Source of the DNA: Pedobacter sp.
GTDB taxonomy: Bacteria > Bacteroidota > Bacteroidia > Sphingobacteriales > Sphingobacteriaceae
DNA length: 64,000 bases
Direction of reading: 5' to 3'
Assembly (NCBI GenBank): GCA_031119475.1
Contig: JAVHXV010000002.1
Location: 372,001-436,000 of the forward strand
Below, piece by piece: positions 50,807-59,895 of the stretch. The notes below the pieces were generated by a model. The model was not told the DNA's origin. It saw nothing but the letters and a program-made list of their open reading frames with translations, and searched no databases. How positions within the stretch are numbered: the first letter of the stretch is position 1; each line of letters opens with the position of its first letter. Both the position numbers and the translations under genes were made by a program.

Positions 50807-52405
50807 ATGAATGTAAAGCAGTTGGATTTAAGCTACTTGAATTTAAGTGCCAGCACGGCGAAATATCAGCTAAGCGTGGCCGAACTGGTAGAGGAAGCAT
50901 TGCGGAATGGTGAAGGTACCCTGGCAGATAGTGGAGCTTTAGCCATCGATACGGGAAAATTCACTGGCCGCTCCCCAAAAGACCGCTTCATTGTGAACGA
51001 TGGCAAAACTGCCGATACAGTTTGGTGGGGCGATGTGAACTTCAAGTTTGAAGCAGCGCATTTTGACCAGCTCTTTGAGAAAATGACGGCTTATCTTAGC
51101 GATAAACAGTTCTATGTCCGCGATTCCTATGCCTGTGCAGACGACCTTTACAAGACCAGCATTAGAGTGGTCACCGAGTTTGCTTTTCAGAATATTTTTG
51201 CCAACCATCTTTTTTTGAGGTACAACGAGGAGGATTCCCTTCCGGCGCAGCCAGAATGGACGATTATTGCCGTGCCTTCATTTTTGGCCGATCCTGAAAA
51301 GGACGGTACACGACAGTCGAATTTTTCAATCCTCAACTTTAGCAAAAAAATAATCCTGATCGGGGGTACGGCTTATACTGGAGAAATCAAGAAGGGCATA
51401 TTTTCGGTGCTCAATTTTATCCTTCCGCACGAACGGAATACCTTGTCTATGCACTGTTCTGCCAATGTGGGCGAAATGGGAGATACAGCCATCTTTTTTG
51501 GACTTTCGGGTACCGGAAAAACGACATTGTCTGCAGATCCAAAACGTGCCCTGATTGGCGATGATGAGCATGGTTGGGGAGAAAATTCGGTTTTCAATTT
51601 TGAGGGCGGATGTTATGCCAAATGCGTAGACCTTACCGAAGAAAAGGAGCCACAGATCTATAAGGCCATTAAATTTGGTTCTTTGCTGGAAAACACGAAT
51701 TATTTTCCGGGTACCCGTAGTGTAGATTTTGCCAATATCGAAAAAACAGAGAATACGCGGGTTGCCTATCCAATACATTACATTGCTGATGCGATGGAAC
51801 CTTCTGTTGCGCCAGTTCCAAAAAATATCTTTTTCCTCACGGCCGATGCTTTCGGGGTACTCCCTCCAATTTCTAAATTGACACCTGCACAGGCCATGTT
51901 CCATTTCATCTCTGGCTATACGGCAAAGGTTGCAGGTACGGAAGCCGGTGTGGTCGAGCCCCAGCTTACTTTTTCGGCCTGCTTCGGGAAGGCATTTTTG
52001 CCCCTGCATCCCACCAAATATGCCAAGTTGCTCGGCGAAAAGATGAAAAAATATAACGTAAATGTCTGGTTGGTCAATACCGGCTGGAGCGGCGGTCGGT
52101 ATGGAACAGGCTCCAGGATGAAGCTGAGCTACACCCGGGCGATGATTACGGCTGCCCTGGACGGGAGCCTGGAACAGGCCACCTTTACGACACATCCGGT
52201 CTTTGGCTTGCTCATGCCAGAAAGCTGTGAAGGGGTGCCCAGCGAAGTGCTGAACCCACGGAACACCTGGGAGAACAAGGAATTATATGATTTAAAAGTA
52301 AACGAATTGGCCCAGGCCTTTTTGGCCAATTTTAGCCAGTTTGAGGCCTTCGCAGATGAGGAAATCAAAAGGGCACTACCCAAAGTTGTAGAAAACGTGG
52401 TTTAG
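50807..52405 (+). CDS. pckA: Phosphoenolpyruvate carboxykinase (ATP)
   Basis: A 532-residue cytoplasmic enzyme that converts oxaloacetate and ATP to PEP for gluconeogenesis. It has FTGRSPKDRF (~49-58), the kinase-1a P-loop LSGTGKTTLS (~233-242), the kinase-2 metal site GDDEHGWG (~253-260) and TAKVAGTEAG (~375-384). All catalytic motifs are present and length is normal. The frame extends upstream to 50774, but ATG 50807 is the conserved start and follows an exact -7 box. An intrinsic terminator follows at 52460. Confidence 0.97.
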   Translation: MNVKQLDLSYLNLSASTAKYQLSVAELVEEALRNGEGTLADSGALAIDTGKFTGRSPKDRFIVNDGKTADTVWWGDVNFKFEAAHFDQLFEKMTAYLSDKQFYVRDSYACADDLYKTSIRVVTEFAFQNIFANHLFLRYNEEDSLPAQPEWTIIAVPSFLADPEKDGTRQSNFSILNFSKKIILIGGTAYTGEIKKGIFSVLNFILPHERNTLSMHCSANVGEMGDTAIFFGLSGTGKTTLSADPKRALIGDDEHGWGENSVFNFEGGCYAKCVDLTEEKEPQIYKAIKFGSLLENTNYFPGTRSVDFANIEKTENTRVAYPIHYIADAMEPSVAPVPKNIFFLTADAFGVLPPISKLTPAQAMFHFISGYTAKVAGTEAGVVEPQLTFSACFGKAFLPLHPTKYAKLLGEKMKKYNVNVWLVNTGWSGGRYGTGSRMKLSYTRAMITAALDGSLEQATFTTHPVFGLLMPESCEGVPSEVLNPRNTWENKELYDLKVNELAQAFLANFSQFEAFADEEIKRALPKVVENVV

Positions 52406-52459
52406 TCCACTTTTTTTGCATAAAATTTGTTTTTCTTTATTTTTTTAGTTTTAATTGTG

Positions 52460-52490
52460 AAAGATTGTCTAAACAAAGGCAATCTTTTTT
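52460..52490 (+). terminator. Intrinsic terminator of pckA
   Basis: AAAGATTG (52460-52467) pairs with CAATCTTT (52480-52487) around a 12-base loop and is followed by a T run to 52490. Confidence 0.75.
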
Positions 52491-52550
52491 AGTTATACAC
52501 CCTGCCGGAAAGCCAACGTAACATATTTACTAAGGAAACCTAAATTTAAT

Positions 52551-52579
52551 TTGTAATTTAAAATCAATTTATAAATTTG
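52551..52579 (+). promoter_or_regulatory. Promoter of the exbB operon
   Basis: TTG at 52551-52553, 18 bases, then TAAATTTG at 52572-52579, an exact TAnnTTTG. It predicts a 5' leader of about 100 bases before exbB, in otherwise AT-rich DNA without other features. Confidence 0.6.
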
Positions 52580-52686
52580 TTAACGCAACATTTAGTTATA
52601 CGAAACGTTGTGTGTATTACTATAATTATTTTAACTAATTTTATCTAAAGATTAAAAACAAGTACTAAAACTAAAAAACTAAAAAA

Positions 52687-53568
52687 ATGGCAAACGCACC
52701 AAAACCAACAACAGTTAAGAAAGAGAGCTCAAGCGCATCTAATTTATTTGCAACTCTTGTTATCCCTATTTGTATCATTATCGGGATCACGCTTTTCATA
52801 TTTGTATTAGGTAAACCATCAAACTTCAATATCCCTGAAGATGTTGCTAAAGCAAATAGTGCAGTATCATTAGCATTTTATGATGGCGATACACACGCTT
52901 ATCTACCACATCCAGGAAACTATGGCGGTATGGCGTACAAAGGCGGATTTATCGTGCCTATCCTAATCGGGATGCTTTTGATGGTATTCACGTTCTCGAT
53001 CGAGCGCTTAATTGTAATCGGTAAAGCAACAGGAAAAGGAAGTCTAGATGTTTTTGTGAAAAAAATCCAGTCGTTGTTAAGCTCAGGAAACATTGCTGCT
53101 GCTGCTGCCGAGTGCGATAAACAAGAAGGATCTGTAGCGAACGTAATTAAATCAGGATTGAAAAAATATGGTGAAGTTGAAGCTGATACCAACCTTGACG
53201 TTGAGCAATCTGTTGTAGCGATCCAAAAAGATATCGAAGAGGCCACTTCATTGGAAATGCCAATGTTGGAGCAGAACTTAACAATCATTGCTACGTTGGT
53301 ATCGGTTGGTACATTGATGGGTCTATTGGGTACGGTAACAGGTATGATCAAGGCCTTCGGTGGTTTGGCCAACTCTGGCGCACCAGATCAAGCTGCATTG
53401 GCAACTGGTATCTCTGAAGCGTTGATCAACACGGCAACAGGTATCAGTACCTCTACCTTGGCGATCATTATGTACAACATCTTGACCTCTAAAATCGATA
53501 AATTGACCTACGCTATCGATGAAGCTGGTTTCAGCATCGTTCAAACATACGCTAGCACGCATAAATAA
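52687..53568 (+). CDS. exbB: MotA/TolQ/ExbB proton channel protein
   Basis: A 293-residue inner-membrane protein with helices at ~21-42, ~97-112 (next to FSIERLIVIGKA), ~195-225 (LTIIATLVSVGTLMGLLGTV, the conserved TolQ/ExbB channel helix) and ~240-270. A periplasmic loop of ~55 residues follows helix 1, longer than in E. coli ExbB and typical of Bacteroidota. With ExbD it uses the proton gradient to power TonB. It is first in a seven-gene operon with two exbD genes, tonB, a small protein, a PstS-like protein and a TPR protein. Confidence 0.92.
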   Translation: MANAPKPTTVKKESSSASNLFATLVIPICIIIGITLFIFVLGKPSNFNIPEDVAKANSAVSLAFYDGDTHAYLPHPGNYGGMAYKGGFIVPILIGMLLMVFTFSIERLIVIGKATGKGSLDVFVKKIQSLLSSGNIAAAAAECDKQEGSVANVIKSGLKKYGEVEADTNLDVEQSVVAIQKDIEEATSLEMPMLEQNLTIIATLVSVGTLMGLLGTVTGMIKAFGGLANSGAPDQAALATGISEALINTATGISTSTLAIIMYNILTSKIDKLTYAIDEAGFSIVQTYASTHK

Positions 53569-53589
53569 GAATTATTTTAATTTTTTTTA

Positions 53590-53609
53590 CCGGCTTTATG
53601 GAAAACCGG
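53590..53609 (+). other. Hairpin between exbB and the first exbD
   Basis: CCGGCTTT pairs with AAAACCGG with one mismatch around loop ATGG, preceded by eight T and followed by AAAATC. There is no T-tract after it, so it is more likely an RNA-stability or processing element than a terminator. The exbB-exbD gap (83 bp) is the longest in the operon. Confidence 0.4.
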
Positions 53610-53651
53610 AAAATCTAACATCATTAATTAAAATATTATAATTTTTATATT

Positions 53652-54272
53652 ATGCCTAAAGTAAAAGTTCCAAGAAAGAGCACCTCGGTAGATATGACCG
53701 CAATGTGCGATGTAGCCTTCTTGTTGTTAACTTTCTTTATCTTAACGGCAACTGCACGCCAGCCGGATCCTTTGGAGATCAAAACTCCATCGTCTACGGT
53801 TCAGTTTAAAGTGCCTGATAAAGACTTGGCCATTGTCAGTATTGGTAAAGGAAAAGTTTTCCTTGAAATTATTGGCCAGGATATCAAGAAAGATGCCCTT
53901 AGAAGGATGGGCGAATTGTACAGTACCCAGTTTACAGAAGAAGAAGCCAAGCGTTTTGGCGTACTTTCGTCGTTCGGCGTGCCGATGGGCGGTCTGAAAC
54001 AGTACATCAACATGAGCCCTGATGAGCGTAAAAAATCTGGTTATGACAAAGATGGCATCCAGATCGACTCGACCAGAAACAATGAACTCTACAGGTGGAT
54101 CGAGCAGGCGCGTAGATCAGTTGCTGATCTGCACCAGACCGAGATGCGTGTAAGTATCAAAGGCGATTCTGAAGAAGAATATCCAGTGATCAGAAAGATT
54201 GTTGATGTGCTTCAGAAGCAACAGGTAAATAAATTTAGTTTAATCACGTCAGCCGAAGGAGCTACTAAATAA
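53652..54272 (+). CDS. exbD: ExbD/TolR family protein (long form)
   Basis: A 206-residue protein with one N-terminal membrane helix (VDMTAMCDVAFLLLTFFILT, ~13-32) carrying the proton-accepting Asp in the MCDVAF context. The periplasmic domain contains an extra ~40-residue stretch (~85-130, including FGVLSSFGVPMGGLKQYINM) not found in E. coli ExbD. It is the partner of ExbB in driving TonB. The next gene, 7 bases on, encodes a second ExbD that lacks this insertion. Confidence 0.92.
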   Translation: MPKVKVPRKSTSVDMTAMCDVAFLLLTFFILTATARQPDPLEIKTPSSTVQFKVPDKDLAIVSIGKGKVFLEIIGQDIKKDALRRMGELYSTQFTEEEAKRFGVLSSFGVPMGGLKQYINMSPDERKKSGYDKDGIQIDSTRNNELYRWIEQARRSVADLHQTEMRVSIKGDSEEEYPVIRKIVDVLQKQQVNKFSLITSAEGATK

Positions 54273-54279
54273 ACATAAC

Positions 54280-54825
54280 ATGGCAGAATTAAATAGCGGC
54301 GGGGGTGATGGTAAAGGTGGTAAGGTAAGAAGTAAGAAACAGTCTACACGTGTAGATCTAACCGCAATGGTAGATTTGGCGTTCTTGTTGATCACTTTCT
54401 TCATGTTGACCACATCTTTATCTAAACCATTGGCAATGGACATTGCCAAACCCGATAAGGACGAGAAAAACCTAGACAATAGAAAAGAGCTGAAAGCTTC
54501 GCAGACCATGACCATTTTATTGGGCAAAAACAATAAAGTTGCCTGGTACATGGGAATTGCCGGCGGTGAGGCCCCAACTATCGAAGGTTTTGCAGATGTA
54601 CGTGCTTCCTTGTTGAAGAACAAACAGAAAGTAAAGGAAACCATGGGCAAAGACATTGTAATTGTGGTGAAGCCTACAGACGCTTCTACCTACAAGAACT
54701 TTGTTGACATTATGGATGAACTGAACATCACCAAAACCAACATTAATGCCCCTGCAATTGATGATGATCCGACGCATTTGTTGGATAGTGAGAAAGAAGC
54801 CATGAAGGCAGGTGGAATTTTATAA
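54280..54825 (+). CDS. exbD: ExbD/TolR family protein (short form)
   Basis: A 181-residue paralogue with a Gly/Lys-rich cytoplasmic start (NSGGGDGKGGKVRSKKQSTR), a membrane helix (VDLTAMVDLAFLLITFFMLT, ~26-45) with its Asp intact, and a periplasmic TolR-like domain (~60-180). The two ExbD proteins in one operon may form a mixed dimer inside the ExbB pentamer. Gap to tonB is 26 bases. Confidence 0.92.
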   Translation: MAELNSGGGDGKGGKVRSKKQSTRVDLTAMVDLAFLLITFFMLTTSLSKPLAMDIAKPDKDEKNLDNRKELKASQTMTILLGKNNKVAWYMGIAGGEAPTIEGFADVRASLLKNKQKVKETMGKDIVIVVKPTDASTYKNFVDIMDELNITKTNINAPAIDDDPTHLLDSEKEAMKAGGIL

Positions 54826-54851
54826 TAATGGAACAATTAAAATATTAAGCA

Positions 54852-55673
54852 ATGTTTGGATCTAAAATAGATTTATTTAACAAGGAGTGGCTTGATGTTG
54901 TATTCGCTAAAAAGAATAAGAACTACGGAGCATATGAGCTGCGTCAGACTAGCGCCAAAAATACTTCAAAATCACTGTTTATTGCATCGGCAATATTTAT
55001 CTTACTGTTCTTAGCGCCAAAAATATACGCTTTGATTGCAGGGATATTGCCTGAGCCACCCAAAGAGAAAGTGGTAGAGATGGTGATGCAGCCACCTCCC
55101 CCAATTAACCCGGAAGTAAAAACTCCGCCACCGGTAGAGCCACCTCCACCAAAACAGGACCAGATCAAATTCCCTCCTCCGATCGTAAAACCCGATAACG
55201 AGGTGCGTGATGAAGAGCCGCCTAAGACCGAAGACCTGAAAAAAGCAGATCCAGGCCAAAAAACAATGGAAGGTGACCCTGATGCTGATATCGTGCAGAT
55301 TGCCACAGCAGGAGAGGGACCAAAACAAGCAGCTGTTGTAGAGGATAATACCGTTTATAACTTTGTGAGCATGGAGAACCCACCGACCTATCCAGGTGGT
55401 ATCGACAAGTTCTATAAGTTCTTGGGCGACAACATCAAATATCCGCCAATGGCGCAAGACCAGAATATCCAAGGTAATGTTCACGTATCCTTCACAGTGG
55501 AGAAAGATGGTTCGTTGACCGATATCAGGGTTGAGCGTAAATTGGGCTACGGTACTGATGAGGAAGCCGTTAGGGTGTTAAAATTAGCTAAGCGCTGGAA
55601 CCCAGGTATGCAGAATGGTAAACCGGTCCGTGTAAAATATAACATTCCAATCAAATTTAGCTTAGCGCAATAA
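54852..55673 (+). CDS. tonB: Energy transducer TonB
   Basis: A 273-residue protein with a cytoplasmic start that has the Bacteroidota TonB phrase FNKEWLDVVFAKKNKNYGAYELR, one membrane helix (~42-62), a periplasmic Pro-rich spacer (~75-125; PPPPINPEVKTPPPVEPPPP) and a C-terminal TonB domain (~190-272; VSFTVEKDGSLTDIRVERK and LKLAKRWNPGMQNGKPVRV). It passes energy from ExbB/ExbD to outer-membrane receptors such as those at 18336 and 25129. Confidence 0.93.
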   Translation: MFGSKIDLFNKEWLDVVFAKKNKNYGAYELRQTSAKNTSKSLFIASAIFILLFLAPKIYALIAGILPEPPKEKVVEMVMQPPPPINPEVKTPPPVEPPPPKQDQIKFPPPIVKPDNEVRDEEPPKTEDLKKADPGQKTMEGDPDADIVQIATAGEGPKQAAVVEDNTVYNFVSMENPPTYPGGIDKFYKFLGDNIKYPPMAQDQNIQGNVHVSFTVEKDGSLTDIRVERKLGYGTDEEAVRVLKLAKRWNPGMQNGKPVRVKYNIPIKFSLAQ

Positions 55674-55678
55674 AAAGC

Positions 55679-55918
55679 ATGTTTAATCTGAATTTTTTTA
55701 AACAGAAATCGCCTCAACAGCGATTTCTGTTTATTTTAGGGGTAGTCATGATGATCGTTTATCTCGGTATCGGCATCCTGGTCATCTTTTTTAGCGATCG
55801 CCTACATATCGACCCCGATAAGTTCCCGGCCAGCTACCGCATCGCCTTTGGTGTGCTGCTGATCATCTACGCCATCATCAGGTTTAGCAGGTTATTGAAT
55901 AAAAAGGAAATCGTTTAA
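55679..55918 (+). CDS. Small two-helix membrane protein of the tonB operon
   Basis: A 79-residue protein with two membrane helices (~16-37 and ~54-70) separated by a short polar loop (SDRLHIDPDKFPASY). I do not know a named family. It lies 5 bases after tonB, and its TAA shares one base with the ATG of the PstS-like gene (TAATG), so it is clearly part of the operon. Position suggests a role with the TonB machinery, but nothing in the sequence shows it. Confidence 0.75.
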   Translation: MFNLNFFKQKSPQQRFLFILGVVMMIVYLGIGILVIFFSDRLHIDPDKFPASYRIAFGVLLIIYAIIRFSRLLNKKEIV

Positions 55919-56832
55919 TGAAGCGTTTTAGTATCGGATTGATTGTTCTTGCCCTCCTGATCGGTGTAGGCTGCAGGAAAAAAGCCAAGAAAAATGTAAT
56001 TGCAGAAACCAGGACCTCTGGTAAGACCACCCTGTTGGTAGATGAGTCTTTTGCCCGAATCCTTGACGACCAGATTATGGTGTTCAAAAGCGATTATCCT
56101 GATGCTACGGTAAAAACCATCACGGGGAATGAAAACAAGATCTTGCCCGACTTCATCAATGGGAAGGTTCCGATGATCATCTTATCCAGGATGCTCAAGC
56201 CCGGAGAAGAAGCTTATTACAAACGCAAGCAGATCCCCATTTATACCGACCGCTTCGCCATTGATGGGATTGCTTTAATTACCAGCGCAGATAATATCGA
56301 CACCACGATTACCGTTAATGAAGTATTGGATATCCTGAAGGGAACCTCTACTTCTGGAAAGCAGCTGGTGTTCGATAATGCCTACTCGAGTACCATCCGT
56401 TATTTTACGGATTCAGCAAAGGTGAAAACACTGCCAAAGCAGGGCGTATATACCTTACAATCCAACAACGAAGTGATCAAGTATGTTGCCGAACACCCGA
56501 CTTATATTGGAGTGGTTGGCGTGAACTGGCTGTTGGAAAGCAACAAAGACATTTTGTCATACCTGCCAAAGGTAAAGACCATGGGGGTAAAAAATTTGAA
56601 AGGCAAAAAGGGCGATGATGCCTACTATAAACCAACGCAAAACAACCTAATCAATGGGGTTTATCCGTTTTTAAGAAATGTTTATCTCATTAATGCCGAG
56701 GGCAGGGATGGTTTAGGCACAGGATTTGCAAATTGGTTAAATAGCCCACGTGGCCAGCTAATTGTACTCAAATCAGGACTAGGTCCTCATAAGATGCTAG
56801 CTAGAGAATTTAACATCAAAAACACGAAGTAA
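55918..56832 (+). CDS. PstS-like substrate-binding lipoprotein
   Basis: A 304-residue lipoprotein (lipobox IGVGC, Cys19) with the PBP-like fold of phosphate-binding proteins. Relevant segments are IDGIALITSADNIDTTITVN (~114-133), KQLVFDNAYSSTIRYF (~152-167) and the closing GFANWLNSPRGQLIVLKSGL. The residues that normally ring phosphate are only partly recognisable, so it may bind another ligand or none. No pstCAB genes are present. The conserved placement after tonB in this phylum suggests a role in the TonB system. Confidence 0.82.
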   Translation: MKRFSIGLIVLALLIGVGCRKKAKKNVIAETRTSGKTTLLVDESFARILDDQIMVFKSDYPDATVKTITGNENKILPDFINGKVPMIILSRMLKPGEEAYYKRKQIPIYTDRFAIDGIALITSADNIDTTITVNEVLDILKGTSTSGKQLVFDNAYSSTIRYFTDSAKVKTLPKQGVYTLQSNNEVIKYVAEHPTYIGVVGVNWLLESNKDILSYLPKVKTMGVKNLKGKKGDDAYYKPTQNNLINGVYPFLRNVYLINAEGRDGLGTGFANWLNSPRGQLIVLKSGLGPHKMLAREFNIKNTK

Positions 56833-56919
56833 TTTTATATTTAAACTAAATTGAATATACTTGTTGTGCAGAACCAAATTAACCAACACAAACACTTAAA
56901 ATTCAATTTTCTAAAACAA

Positions 56920-58644
56920 ATGAAGACAATGAAAACGATTAAGAAAGCCATAACCTTAACTTTAGGTTTAGTAATGATGGGTGCTGCCTCATTTGCTCAA
57001 AGTTTGGCCGACGCGAGAAAGGCGATGGATGCCGAACAGTATCAAAAAGCTAACGGTATGTTAAAAACATTGGTGGGCACACAAAGCAACAAAGGAGAAA
57101 ATTATTTCGCCCTTGGCCAAGTATATTTACGTACGGAAGATATCGATTCGGCCAAAGCGGTGTTCTCAAAAGGGATAGCAGCCGATCCAAAATACGCATT
57201 GAACTATGTCGGATTGGGAAGTGCAGACTTGAAATCAGCTAACGCATCTTCTGCCAAAGGCAATTTCGACAAAGCCATTTCAATGGGCGCAAAAGATTAC
57301 AATACCTATTTGTACATCGGAAAAGCTTATCTAGACCAGGATAAACCTGATTTTGCAGCTGCCCTACCTAACCTGCAAAAAGCAGATGAACTGGATTCAA
57401 AAGACAAAGAACCAGAAATCTACTTGGCATTGGGAGATTATTGGGCGCTTCAGAGCAAAAATACAGAAGCTTACCAACAATATTTGGCTGCGCTGGACTT
57501 AAACCCTACACTTTACCGCGCACGTGTTCAGATCGGAAGGATGTTTAAACAGGCACAAGCTTTTCCAGAATCGCAGACCGAACTTCAGAAAGTAGTGGCA
57601 GCTGATGCCAATTATGGTCCAGCTTACCGCGAATTGGCCGAACTGGGCATGCAATGGGCAGATTTTGATCCAAAAAATGCTACTGCCAAACGTACAGAAG
57701 CCTTGGCGAACTATAGGAAATACCTTGACCTAACAGATAAGTCTTTCGATTCACGCTATCGTTATGCACAGTTTTTGGTCTATGCGAATGACTGGGCAAC
57801 TTTGGCGCAAGAGCTGAACAACTTAAATGCTGATGCCAACAATCCAAAAAGCTTCATCATTACCCGTTTACGTGGTTACTCAGCTGTTGAAGCCAAAAGC
57901 TATGAGCCTGGATTGAAATACATGAACGAGCTTTTTGCCAGAAAACAAGATGCTTCGCGTATTTCAGGTCTGGATTACCTTTACCTAGGTAGAGCTCTGC
58001 AGGGAACTGGCAATGATAGTTTGGCCGTGATCAACATCATGAAAGGTGTGGAACTGGATACCACTAAAGTGGAAGAACTTGCTGCCATCGGACAAAAACT
58101 ATATGCCGCTAAAAAATATCAGCAAGCTGCTGATGCCTATAGAAAGGTGATCAGCCTTAACAAGAAAAATCCAAATATGGCAATGAACAACTATTATTTG
58201 GGTACTTCAGATTATTGGGCATTTAACGAATTGGTTAAAAAAGATCCAAATGCCGACAAAAAGATCTTGGTAGAAGCGGATTCGGCTTACGCAAGGGTAT
58301 TGACCTTGGCGCCAGAATATGAAGTAGCCTATCAATATAGAGCGCGTATCGCAAGGGCAATGGACCAAACGCCTCCTACAGGATTGGCCATTCCATTCTA
58401 TGAGAAATACATCGAACTGGTAACCGCCAAACAAGAGAAAGCTTCTAGTGCCGCTGGCATCAGGGGTTTGGTTGAGGCCTACAACTGGTTGGGCGCATTT
58501 TATGCAGCAACCGATAAAGATAAAGCCAAAGATTATTTCAACAAGACCTTGGCCATTGATCCGGCAAATGCCATCGCATCAGATAACATCAAATACCTGA
58601 ATGCACCAGCTGCGCCGCCTAAAAAAGCACCGATCAAAAAATAG
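56920..58644 (+). CDS. Exported tetratricopeptide repeat protein
   Basis: A 574-residue protein with a signal peptide (residues 1-27, ending MGAASFAQ) from the ATG at 56920; the frame is open to 56851, but the extra residues spoil the leader. Almost the whole mature part is TPR repeats, for example ENYFALGQVYLRTEDIDSAK, PEIYLALGDYWALQSKNTEA and PTLYRARVQIGRMFKQAQAF. It ends in a short AAPPKKAPIKK tail. As the last gene of the TonB operon it may scaffold periplasmic partners. An intrinsic terminator follows. Confidence 0.88.
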   Translation: MKTMKTIKKAITLTLGLVMMGAASFAQSLADARKAMDAEQYQKANGMLKTLVGTQSNKGENYFALGQVYLRTEDIDSAKAVFSKGIAADPKYALNYVGLGSADLKSANASSAKGNFDKAISMGAKDYNTYLYIGKAYLDQDKPDFAAALPNLQKADELDSKDKEPEIYLALGDYWALQSKNTEAYQQYLAALDLNPTLYRARVQIGRMFKQAQAFPESQTELQKVVAADANYGPAYRELAELGMQWADFDPKNATAKRTEALANYRKYLDLTDKSFDSRYRYAQFLVYANDWATLAQELNNLNADANNPKSFIITRLRGYSAVEAKSYEPGLKYMNELFARKQDASRISGLDYLYLGRALQGTGNDSLAVINIMKGVELDTTKVEELAAIGQKLYAAKKYQQAADAYRKVISLNKKNPNMAMNNYYLGTSDYWAFNELVKKDPNADKKILVEADSAYARVLTLAPEYEVAYQYRARIARAMDQTPPTGLAIPFYEKYIELVTAKQEKASSAAGIRGLVEAYNWLGAFYAATDKDKAKDYFNKTLAIDPANAIASDNIKYLNAPAAPPKKAPIKK

Positions 58645-58680
58645 AATGACTGAAGTGGTTTTTAAACTTCACAAGTCTTA

Positions 58681-58722
58681 AAAGAAAAGGGCAGGGTTTG
58701 TAATCCTGCCTTTTTCTTTTTA
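58681..58722 (+). terminator. Intrinsic terminator of the exbB-TPR operon
   Basis: AAAAGAAAAGGGCAGG pairs with CCTGCCTTTTTCTTTT (one mismatch) around loop GTTTGTAAT; the T-rich right arm serves as the T-tract. Confidence 0.8.
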
Positions 58723-58733
58723 CTTTTGGCCCA

Positions 58734-59105
58734 ATGGAAACGACAAGTTCAGCACAGGATTTTTTGCCGATTATTTTTCAGGTCATCGTTGCCCTAGGCT
58801 TCGTAGTGGTTACCTTATTGGCTACCCATCTCTTAGGTCCGAAACGCAAGACCAACGATAAGTTGAGTACGTTTGAAGCGGGTGTAAAGGTAGTGGGAAA
58901 TGCACGCCAGCCGTTTTCGATCAAGTATTTCTTGGTGGCCATTCTCTTCGTGCTCTTCGATGTGGAAGTAATCTTTATGTACCCCTGGGCGGTAAATTTT
59001 AGGGAATTGGGATGGAGCGGGATCATCGAAATGTTCATTTTCATGGGCACATTGCTCTTGGGCTTTATCTACATCCTCAAAAAGAAAGCGCTAGACTGGA
59101 ATTAG
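58734..59105 (+). CDS. nuoA: NADH-quinone oxidoreductase subunit A
   Basis: A 123-residue inner-membrane subunit of complex I with three helices. The conserved cytoplasmic loop FEAGVKVVGNARQPFSIKYF (~43-62) and FDVEVIFMYPWAVNF (~76-90), with the Asp-Glu pair important for proton pumping, are intact. It is separated from nuoB by 247 bp of mostly low-complexity DNA, unusual for an otherwise tightly packed nuo operon. Confidence 0.96.
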   Translation: METTSSAQDFLPIIFQVIVALGFVVVTLLATHLLGPKRKTNDKLSTFEAGVKVVGNARQPFSIKYFLVAILFVLFDVEVIFMYPWAVNFRELGWSGIIEMFIFMGTLLLGFIYILKKKALDWN

Positions 59106-59235
59106 CAGTTATCAGTTGTCAGTTGGTAGTTTTTAGTTTGCGGTTAAATGAACTGTAAACTGAGAACTAAAAACTGTAAACTTTTTACGCCATCTAAACC
59201 TGCAACTCAAAACCTGCAACCTGCAACTTATCAAC
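59101..59235. repeat. Inverted-arm element inside the nuo operon (nuoA-nuoB)
   Basis: The left arm (59106-59145; words CAGTTAT, CAGTTGT, CAGTTGGT, AGTTTTTAGTTTG) mirrors AACTGTAAACTGAGAACTAA (59151-59182 region). A second word family (CCTGCAACT, CCTGCAAC) follows to 59235. Confidence 0.7.
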
Positions 59236-59302
59236 GACGGAGGTAGCTATTTAGAATGTTTCTAAATGCTAAACGCTTAATCCATTTGCTTTTAAAATAT
59301 TG

Positions 59303-59310
59303 TAAATTTG
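59303..59310 (+). promoter_or_regulatory. Candidate -7 box for nuoB
   Basis: TAAATTTG matches TAnnTTTG exactly. The nearest TTG upstream is 14 bases away. A transcript from here would start just inside the hairpin at 59312-59342. Confidence 0.4.
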
Positions 59311-59311
59311 T

Positions 59312-59342
59312 TGCTTATTCTATAATGGGATAAGCATTTTTT
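59312..59342 (+). terminator. Terminator-like hairpin just before nuoB
   Basis: TGCTTAT (59312-59318) pairs with ATAAGCA (59330-59336) around an 11-base loop and is followed by six T. The nuoB ATG is only 10 bases further on. It could attenuate read-through from nuoA. Confidence 0.5.
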
Positions 59343-59352
59343 GTTCAAGTAA

Positions 59353-59895
59353 ATGAGTGATATAAATATTGTAGATGCGCCTCCAGGGATAGAAGGTTCA
59401 GGCTTTTTTGCCACCTCGCTAGACAAGGTGATTGGATTGGCGCGGTCACATTCATTATGGCCTCTTCCTTTTGCTACTTCTTGCTGCGGAATCGAGTTCA
59501 TGGCCACGATGGGTTCGCATTATGATTTTGGACGCTTTGGTGCCGAGCGATTGAGTTTTTCGCCGCGCCAGGCAGACTTGCTGATGGTAATGGGTACGAT
59601 TGCCAAGAAAATGGGTCCGGTATTGAAGCAGGTCTATCTGCAGATGGCCGAACCGCGTTGGGTAATTGCTGTTGGCGCCTGCGCATCGAGCGGAGGTATT
59701 TTCGATACCTACTCTGTATTGCAGGGCATAGACGAGATCATTCCGGTAGATGTTTACGTTCCGGGGTGTCCGCCTCGACCTGAAGCCATTTTGGATGGCT
59801 TTGGCAAGATCCAGGAGCTCGTTAAAAATGAATCTGGTAGGAGAAGGTATTCAGACCAGTATAAACAAATGTTGGCTTCTTACGGAATAGAATAA
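59353..59895 (+). CDS. nuoB: NADH-quinone oxidoreductase subunit B
   Basis: A 180-residue peripheral subunit that binds the last iron-sulfur cluster (N2). Its cysteines are in TSCCGIEFM (two adjacent Cys), VGACASSGG and [10 protein letters not shown], all present. It stands at the interface with the membrane arm. Its TAA shares one base with the nuoC ATG (TAATG). Confidence 0.97.
   Translation: MSDINIVDAPPGIEGSGFFATSLDKVIGLARSHSLWPLPFATSCCGIEFMATMGSHYDFGRFGAERLSFSPRQADLLMVMGTIAKKMGPVLKQVYLQMAEPRWVIAVGACASSGGIFDTYSVLQGIDEIIPVDVYVPGCPPRPEAILDGFGKIQELVKNESGRRRYSDQYKQMLASYGIE

Noticed and set aside
51326..52195. 289-codon open frame opposite pckA
   Set aside because: Antisense shadow of pckA; composition is Cys/Arg-rich and unlike a real protein.
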